Source: Candidatus Paracaedibacteraceae bacterium UBA6184 (lineage in GTDB: Bacteria > Pseudomonadota > Alphaproteobacteria > UBA6184). Taken from it: a stretch of DNA of 10,735 nt. The notes under the pieces are model-generated. The model saw only the letters and a list, made by a program, of their open reading frames with translations, searched no databases and had not been told where the DNA came from. The DNA is taken from the NCBI GenBank assembly GCA_002422845.1, contig DITM01000032.1, forward strand, positions 3,773 through 14,507, given 5' to 3'. Shown one piece after another: positions 5,808 through 10,735 of this stretch (the stretch's first letter is position 1; every line of letters begins with the position of its first letter). The position numbers and the translations under genes were made by a program.

Positions 5808-7358
5808 TTAAGCCGTTTCTTTTTCTCTTTGCTCAGTTAAAGCTTTGAAACGAGTGCTTAGACCGAACACTGACAAGATCCACAAGAATACGATACCTAC
5901 AGCAATTGGTGCAATGATTGGAACCAATTGATATAGTGCGCTTCCAGAAAATACTGTCAACAACCCCATTTGGATATAAGAACCTAAAGACTTACCACCG
6001 CGACCACCGATAACGTCAACCGCAGCTTTACCTTTAATTTTTAATTCTTGATCTAATGGAATGTAGGCCATTTCTTTTGTTGGATCGAACAATGAATATT
6101 TCACTGCTTTACCAAACGCGTTTACAGATAACCCCAACACAACCACAAATACGATTAATTCGCGATTGATATGACCTTGGGCAATTGCATCAATAATGCT
6201 CATACCTGCAGGTAATTGTGTGTTGTTGTAATAGATCACTCCAAAGAATATCAAAATACCCGTAATTAAAACGATTGGTGTAATTAACGCACATGATTTC
6301 CAGCTAAAACGACGAAGCAGGTTACTTCCAATCAACATCAAAGCTAACGCAATTAACCCAGTTACAGTTGATAATCCACCCATAACTTCGTTGTATTCAG
6401 ATTCAGAAGGGTAAGCAATCTTAATTTGCCCCTTCCATACACCTTCAAACAAGTTGATGGATACACCGTAAGCCAAAACCAACATCGCAATCAAACCAAG
6501 GTAAGGTGATTGAATGATGTATTTAAAGCTTTCACCCATTGAAAGTTTAGCTTTTTTCTTCTTTGTTTCGCCCATTGCTTCTGGGTCATAGAAACGCTTG
6601 TCAGTTAATACATTTCTGTTCATCCAATAGAATGTGAACAAAAGAATCACACCGGCAACAATTACAAATGACATTAAGTATTGCAACATTAATCCGGTTG
6701 TTTCACCACGACTTAGACCAAAGCTACGTACATAACGTGAAACAAAAATGATGGCCGGACCAGAGAATACAAGACCAAAGTTACCCAAGAAACCAAACAT
6801 ACCGTAAAAACGACGGGCTTCTTTTACTGGAGTAATCGCGTTAGCAAACTGCCAAAACAATAGTGACAAGACAGCACTTCCCCATAGCTCTGACAAGATA
6901 TAGAACAATGTATACGTCCAGTTACCTACTAACGGAACAATCCATTTAAATACTGGATATTCAGCTTGTAATCCTTGGATTGTCTCTAAGCTCATGTGCC
7001 AAGCATCTACGTTTGGATAAATCACATATGGAAATAATCCAAAGAAGATTAAGAATGGCAAGGCAGTAACATAGAACAAACCTTCGCGATTAAAGACGTT
7101 TGCAGCCTTTGTATACAAGATCATGAATATTACTGCTGATGCTGTAACACCAATACCTTTCGCAAATGCTAAGCTTTCAGCCCCAGCACCTGGCGAGTTA
7201 ACTAGGATTGCATCTTTTGTATCTCTTAGAACTGTGTAAATAAACAAGATACAGAACATCATCAATCCCATAGGCAGGAACTTCTTGATTTCAAAAGAGT
7301 GAATAGGCCATAAAACTTTACGCAGACCCGTAAACTCTTCAGTTATTTGTTTCGACAT
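5808..7358 (-). CDS. tlc: ATP/ADP translocase (Tlc/NTT family)
   Basis: Inner-membrane antiporter of the nucleotide transporter family found in Rickettsia, Chlamydia, Holosporales and plastids; the classic members exchange host ATP for bacterial ADP. The 516-residue protein is full length, with about 12 hydrophobic segments starting near residue 27. Family signatures are present: LRDTKDAILVNSPGAGAE (44-61), ELWGS (157-161), RRFYGMFGFLGN (182-193), NLFEGVWKG (302-310), SLFDPTKEMAYIPLD (422-436) and KGKAAVDVIGGRGGKSLGS (442-460). The charged residues in these motifs (Lys48, Glu157, Glu305, Lys456) lie where I recall transport-critical residues in characterised members. Bacteria often carry several paralogues with different nucleotide specificity, so the exact substrate is inferred. 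ATG is preceded by AAGGTGA at 7 nt. It is a single-gene unit ending in an intrinsic terminator. Confidence 0.96.
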   Translation of the reverse strand: MSKQITEEFTGLRKVLWPIHSFEIKKFLPMGLMMFCILFIYTVLRDTKDAILVNSPGAGAESLAFAKGIGVTASAVIFMILYTKAANVFNREGLFYVTALPFLIFFGLFPYVIYPNVDAWHMSLETIQGLQAEYPVFKWIVPLVGNWTYTLFYILSELWGSAVLSLLFWQFANAITPVKEARRFYGMFGFLGNFGLVFSGPAIIFVSRYVRSFGLSRGETTGLMLQYLMSFVIVAGVILLFTFYWMNRNVLTDKRFYDPEAMGETKKKKAKLSMGESFKYIIQSPYLGLIAMLVLAYGVSINLFEGVWKGQIKIAYPSESEYNEVMGGLSTVTGLIALALMLIGSNLLRRFSWKSCALITPIVLITGILIFFGVIYYNNTQLPAGMSIIDAIAQGHINRELIVFVVVLGLSVNAFGKAVKYSLFDPTKEMAYIPLDQELKIKGKAAVDVIGGRGGKSLGSYIQMGLLTVFSGSALYQLVPIIAPIAVGIVFLWILSVFGLSTRFKALTEQREKETA

Positions 7359-7532
7359 AATAACGTCACCTTTGTTAAATTAATAATATTAGTTAAATAA
7401 ACCAAGATTGAATATGTTGTGCGACACTAAGTATCTTCCCACACATTCAACAACCGATCTATTTGAACCGTTTGGGGCGTATGATACATTATTTCAAAAT
7501 AAAAATCAACGCCCATCGGACATCAAAGTTGA
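7359..7532 (-). promoter_or_regulatory. tlc upstream region with strong Shine-Dalgarno
   Basis: The 174 nt between the flavodoxin-fold gene and tlc must hold the tlc promoter. The ribosome binding site AAGGTGA (7372-7366) is the best in the window. The 30 nt before it are almost pure A/T and could supply a -10 element, but no -35/-10 pair stands out, so I do not place the promoter exactly. Confidence 0.45.
7495..7532 (-). terminator. Possible weak terminator after the flavodoxin-fold gene
   Basis: On the minus strand, TCAAC (7532-7528) can pair with GTTGA (7510-7506), with an inner GTCC-GAT-GGGC stem and a 6-nt bulge, followed by TTTTTATTTT. The T-rich tail begins straight after the stem and it sits right behind the stop codon, as expected, but the stem is imperfect. 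Confidence 0.35.
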
Positions 7533-8036
7533 CTAAAGATTTTTCACAAACTGCACAACCATGTCTTCTACCTTTTTTAGATCATATACCTTAGAACTCG
7601 TACAGATATACAACCCACGTTTATAGTGCATATTAAAGTACTCAGCCGTGCGTTTAAATGGCACGTCAAACCCCTCAGGTATTAACTCATCGTGCCCTGT
7701 TGCCACAAACGTCATCGCTTTACTTTCTAATTGCCGACCCAAAGGTTTTCGAATCGTAATCAAATCACTCAATCGATCAAAGAAGACTTTTAATTGAGCA
7801 CTCATCGCATACCAATACACTGGCGTTGCAAAGATGATGTTTTCAGCACACGACATCTGTTGTGCAAACCCGTGAAAATCATCGTCTTTATTGCTATGTG
7901 CATAATCAAAAAAGCTCAGATTGCATCGCGATACATCAATAAGATCCGCATTCAAATGTTCTTTCAGAGTGTTAACCACTCCCATTGTCTTGCCCGCCCC
8001 GTTGCCAGAGCTTCCGTATATTATTAAGTGTTTCAT
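7533..8036 (-). CDS. Flavodoxin-fold NAD(P)H-dependent oxidoreductase (FMN reductase-like)
   Basis: A 167-residue flavodoxin-like protein. The FMN phosphate-binding loop is GSSGNGAGKT (8-17) after a short first strand. The second flavin-contacting stretch is TPVYWYAMSAQLKVFFDRL (71-89), typical of NADPH-dependent FMN reductases and flavodoxin_2-type quinone or azo reductases. No membrane or signal sequence, so cytoplasmic. The physiological substrate cannot be told from sequence. Its ATG overlaps the TAA of mrcA by one base (TAATG), and AGGAA lies 7 nt upstream within mrcA, so translation is likely coupled to the penicillin-binding protein. The link between the two activities is not obvious. 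Confidence 0.85.
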   Translation of the reverse strand: MKHLIIYGSSGNGAGKTMGVVNTLKEHLNADLIDVSRCNLSFFDYAHSNKDDDFHGFAQQMSCAENIIFATPVYWYAMSAQLKVFFDRLSDLITIRKPLGRQLESKAMTFVATGHDELIPEGFDVPFKRTAEYFNMHYKRGLYICTSSKVYDLKKVEDMVVQFVKNL

Positions 8037-10489
8037 TATAAAATTCCTGGATGTGCTGGTTGTTGTTCAGCAGGAACAGAACTGAGGTGATCTTCTGTTT
8101 CTGGCTCTCGATCTGGATCTGACTCAATCTTATCTGATGCCCCCGCCGGTTCCTCTGCTTCAAATATTCGATCTTTTTGCCATGCTATTTCCCACATTGC
8201 ATCTGGATCATTCGGTAAAGTTGATTGCCCTGTATGTTTGTTCACCCTATACAGCTTCACATTTGATGGAACTTGAAAGGGTATTGCCGGCTCATTTTCT
8301 AAAGCCTTTTCCATAAACGTTTTGAAGATAGGTGCCGCTAACCACCCACCCGTTGCCATTTTACCTAGGTTTTGCGGGACGTCATACCCCAGATAAATTC
8401 CAACGACTAGATTTGCAGAATATCCAATATACCAAACATCTTTAGAGTCATTCGTGGTTCCAGACTTTCCCGCCACAATTTGCCCCGGAACAAGGGCTGT
8501 CTTCGCAGGACTATTTTCAACGGCACCCTGTAAAACAGACGTAATCATATATGCATGCGCCGGATCAATCACCTGCGCTCGTGTATCAGGAATGCTGGGG
8601 ATTGTTTTTCCATCCCAACTGGATGCTCGCAGAAAATCAACCTTGCGATCATCGTGCTTATACAGCATCTTCCCTTCCTTATCTTGTACCCAATCAACAA
8701 CCGAGGGTATAACTTTCTTTCCCCCATTCGCAATAATTGCAAACGCAGTTGCCATTTTATACACCGTCGTTTCACCAGACCCCAAAACTAACGCTAATTG
8801 AATAGGAGGATTATCAATGATGCCCATTTTTCGAATGACCTTCGCAACATTCTTCATGCCTACTTTTTGGGCTAGTTTAATTGTAATCATGTTGTTAGAT
8901 GTTTCCAATGCATGACGCACTGTCATCGGCCCTTTAAATTCATTCATAAAGTTTTTAGGCGTCCACATTCCAAGCCCCTGCCCCAAATGAATTGAGATCG
9001 GTTCATCCACATAAACATCCGTTGGTTTAACGCCTCGCTCAAATGCCGTTAAAAATACAAAGGGTTTAATTGCAGACCCTGATTGACGCATCGCCTGCGT
9101 TGCTCTGTTAAATTGAGACTGCTGAAAACTAAACCCACCCGTCAATGCTAAGACTCGCCCTGTGTGGGGATCCATTACAACCATCCCTCCCGAAATCTTG
9201 GGGATCTGCTGCAGGCTATATTGGTTGTCTTTGATCTTGGATACAAAAATAAGATCCCCTATTTTCAACGCTTGATCAGGAGATTGGATAGATGCCCCCG
9301 GCACTCCATTTTTTAATGGAGTCCCCGCCCACGTCATCGTATCCATTGGAATAATCCCAAACCCCTCTTCTGTAATCACAGTGGTCTTAGACTTCGATAA
9401 CTCCGTCACCAACGCAAGACGCCAACCTTCCGGAATGTACTCAACATTGACGGCATGTAAATATTCCATCCAATGTTTAATATTACTATGACCTTTCTCA
9501 ACCTCCGGAATATTCCGAATTGCTCCTCGCCAACCATGTTTTTTATCAAGATCTAACAATCCTTTTGGAAACACCTCGTTACAAATGGTTTGTAGGCGGG
9601 TATCTAAAGATGTTTTGATAAACAACCCTCCACCATAAAACGCATCTTCACCAAAAACATCTAACAGCTCTTTTCGAACAGTTTCTTGAAAATAATCCGC
9701 CCTTACATTTTCAGCTTCATCACGTTGAGCAAGCTCTATTGGGTACGTGACATAATCACGAAACTCACTCTCTTCAATAAGTCCCGTTTTCCACAAACGT
9801 TCTAACACCCAATTGCGTCGATTCATCGCTGCTTGTGGATTTCGTTTTGGATTATACGCACTTGGCGCCTTGGGAAGCCCAGCTAAGAATGCAATCTCAG
9901 GCACCGTTAAATCTTCCAGAGACTTATTAAAATAACGAAGCGCAGCTGCAGCCACCCCATACGACCGATTTCCTAAAAAAATCTGATTTAAATAAATTTC
10001 AACAATTCGCTCTTTAGATAAAACTTGTTCAATCCGAATCGCTAACACGGCTTCTTTTAATTTTCGTATTAAACTTAATTCATTGGTCAGGAAAAAGTTA
10101 CGAGCCACCTGCTGGGTAATCGTAGACGCCCCCCCAGGACGCTTGCCATTACTCATAACGTTTGTAAGGGCTGCCCTAAAGATACTCATCACATCAATGC
10201 CCATGTGATAGAAAAAGTTTTGATCTTCGGCTGCTAAAAAGGCATGGATAATTTTCGGAGGAATATATTCATACGGTACAAAAATACGCTTTTCTTGAGC
10301 ATGCTCACCAATCAACCGACCATCTGAAGAAAAGATACGACTTAACACAGGCGGTGAATAATTCTTAAGCGTCGAATGATCCGGCAGATCTTTATTAAGA
10401 TAATACAACACCACAAAACCGACCACCACTCCTGCAGTAATCAGCAAGAGCGCCCAGCTCATAATATGAAAAAACGCTTTTTTAAACAT
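8036..10489 (-). CDS. mrcA: Penicillin-binding protein 1A, bifunctional glycosyltransferase/transpeptidase
   Basis: Class A PBP that polymerises lipid II glycan strands and cross-links them on the periplasmic face of the inner membrane. At 817 residues it has the family size and order: N-terminal membrane anchor (about 10-30); GT51 domain (about 55-235) with catalytic Glu88 in AAEDQNFF and GGASTITQQ (119-127); an OB-like insert (about 315-430); and a transpeptidase domain (about 433-720) with S-x-x-K at Ser472-Lys475, S-x-N at Ser531-Asn533 and KSGTT at 675-679. A 40-residue acidic, proline-containing tail ends the protein. All catalytic motifs are intact. The first ATG is used; an in-frame stop lies four codons upstream, and no strong ribosome binding site is visible. 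Together with dapF it implies a DAP-type wall is still made. Confidence 0.96.
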   Translation of the reverse strand: MFKKAFFHIMSWALLLITAGVVVGFVVLYYLNKDLPDHSTLKNYSPPVLSRIFSSDGRLIGEHAQEKRIFVPYEYIPPKIIHAFLAAEDQNFFYHMGIDVMSIFRAALTNVMSNGKRPGGASTITQQVARNFFLTNELSLIRKLKEAVLAIRIEQVLSKERIVEIYLNQIFLGNRSYGVAAAALRYFNKSLEDLTVPEIAFLAGLPKAPSAYNPKRNPQAAMNRRNWVLERLWKTGLIEESEFRDYVTYPIELAQRDEAENVRADYFQETVRKELLDVFGEDAFYGGGLFIKTSLDTRLQTICNEVFPKGLLDLDKKHGWRGAIRNIPEVEKGHSNIKHWMEYLHAVNVEYIPEGWRLALVTELSKSKTTVITEEGFGIIPMDTMTWAGTPLKNGVPGASIQSPDQALKIGDLIFVSKIKDNQYSLQQIPKISGGMVVMDPHTGRVLALTGGFSFQQSQFNRATQAMRQSGSAIKPFVFLTAFERGVKPTDVYVDEPISIHLGQGLGMWTPKNFMNEFKGPMTVRHALETSNNMITIKLAQKVGMKNVAKVIRKMGIIDNPPIQLALVLGSGETTVYKMATAFAIIANGGKKVIPSVVDWVQDKEGKMLYKHDDRKVDFLRASSWDGKTIPSIPDTRAQVIDPAHAYMITSVLQGAVENSPAKTALVPGQIVAGKSGTTNDSKDVWYIGYSANLVVGIYLGYDVPQNLGKMATGGWLAAPIFKTFMEKALENEPAIPFQVPSNVKLYRVNKHTGQSTLPNDPDAMWEIAWQKDRIFEAEEPAGASDKIESDPDREPETEDHLSSVPAEQQPAHPGIL

Positions 10490-10609
10490 CAGACAATTTC
10501 ATTTTTCAACATTTTACCATGAAATTATCAAAGTTCAGAAAAATCTTTAATCTGTTCAATTTTTATTAATCTTCGTCTGATACGTAAGACCGATTCTGGA
10601 TATTCAGTA

Positions 10610-10623
10610 GCACAGCGCTGTGC
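10610..10623. repeat. Perfect 14-bp palindrome GCACAGCGCTGTGC
   Basis: A gapless 7+7 palindrome 121-134 nt upstream of the mrcA start. With no loop it is better suited as a binding site for a dimeric regulator than as an RNA hairpin. No matching regulator is in the window and no second copy is seen here. Confidence 0.5.
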
Positions 10624-10648
10624 GAAACATATCCTAGTTTGAACGACG

Positions 10649-10704
10649 AAGGTATCTTTGCGATGACGTGTACCTTTTCAAAAACGATTGTTTTGAAAGA
10701 TACC
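10649..10704. repeat. Overlapping, mutually exclusive inverted repeats
   Basis: Three pairings compete. AAGGTA (10649-10654) pairs with TACCTT (10671-10676); TTTCAAAA (10676-10683) pairs with TTTTGAAA (10691-10698), loop 7 nt; GGTATCTTT (10651-10659) pairs with AAAGATACC (10696-10704). The first two can coexist nearly stacked, while the third excludes both. No T-run follows, so it is not an obvious terminator. Confidence 0.45.
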
Positions 10705-10735
10705 GATTGTATTACGTTGTGGTGGCGGGGGGAGG

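Larger units (their letters stand above)
10490..10735. other. Region upstream of mrcA with palindrome and alternative stems
   Basis: No ORF of interest in 246 nt up to the window edge. The mrcA-proximal part (10490-10570) is AT-rich and should hold its promoter; TAAAAT (minus, 10517-10512) is a possible -10 without a good -35. Farther out are a perfect palindrome and nested inverted repeats, listed separately. The final 20 nt turn strongly G-rich. Confidence 0.5.

Noticed and set aside
7375..7396. TTAA-spacer-TTAA resembling a CtrA binding site upstream of tlc
   Set aside because: The spacers are 9 or more bases, not the 7 of the TTAA-N7-TTAAC consensus; in such AT-rich DNA TTAA is frequent by chance.
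8454..8801. Open frames in other frames over the mrcA transpeptidase region
   Set aside because: mrcA is intact with all catalytic motifs, and these frames carry no motif or translation signal of their own.
1..10735. CRISPR arrays, insertion sequences, toxin-antitoxin or defence genes
   Set aside because: I looked for regularly spaced repeats, transposase motifs, terminal inverted repeats with target duplications and typical small toxin pairs, and found none; the genes are ordinary chromosomal ones.

Overview
The window reads as chromosomal DNA of an obligately intracellular alphaproteobacterium, most likely of the Holosporales/Paracaedibacter-Caedibacter type. The evidence is a full-length ATP/ADP translocase (Tlc/NTT family) found in energy-parasitic intracellular bacteria, combined with two gene neighbourhoods I associate with Alphaproteobacteria: mutY divergent from a DUF721/DciA gene, and dapF-mtaB-ftsY in one operon. 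Base composition is moderately AT-rich, and spacers are long compared with those of fast-growing free-living relatives. The order-level assignment is inference.

Layout, left to right. The left edge cuts a minus-strand tRNA-Ser, whose 5' end and a good sigma70-type promoter are visible. mutY (minus) and dciA (plus) diverge from a 44-nt gap. A gene-poor stretch of about 450 nt (1617-2069) follows, with a GC-rich patch that holds a small minus-strand ORF with a ribosome binding site and a plus-strand promoter candidate. It leads to a small DUF1653 gene, whose stop codon overlaps the stop codon of convergent ftsY. The minus-strand operon dapF -> mtaB -> ftsY (read right to left) is tightly packed: 5 nt between dapF and mtaB, and an ATGA overlap between mtaB and ftsY. 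Another gene-free stretch of about 500 nt (5304-5807) carries several inverted repeats and ends in a clear Rho-independent terminator for tlc. tlc (minus) is preceded by a leader of about 170 nt. Farther right, mrcA (PBP1A) and a flavodoxin-fold reductase form a minus-strand pair joined by a TAATG stop/start overlap. The last 246 nt hold no gene but contain a perfect 14-bp palindrome and a set of mutually exclusive stems.

Together the genes cover DNA repair (mutY), replication initiation (dciA), lysine/meso-DAP synthesis for peptidoglycan (dapF), tRNA modification (mtaB), membrane targeting (ftsY), cell-wall polymerisation (mrcA) and import of host ATP (tlc). The cell therefore keeps a DAP-type wall while drawing energy from its host. 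I see no mobile element, CRISPR array or defence/toxin locus. The least explained material is the intergenic DNA: three places share short GC-rich motifs that may belong to one dispersed repeat family.
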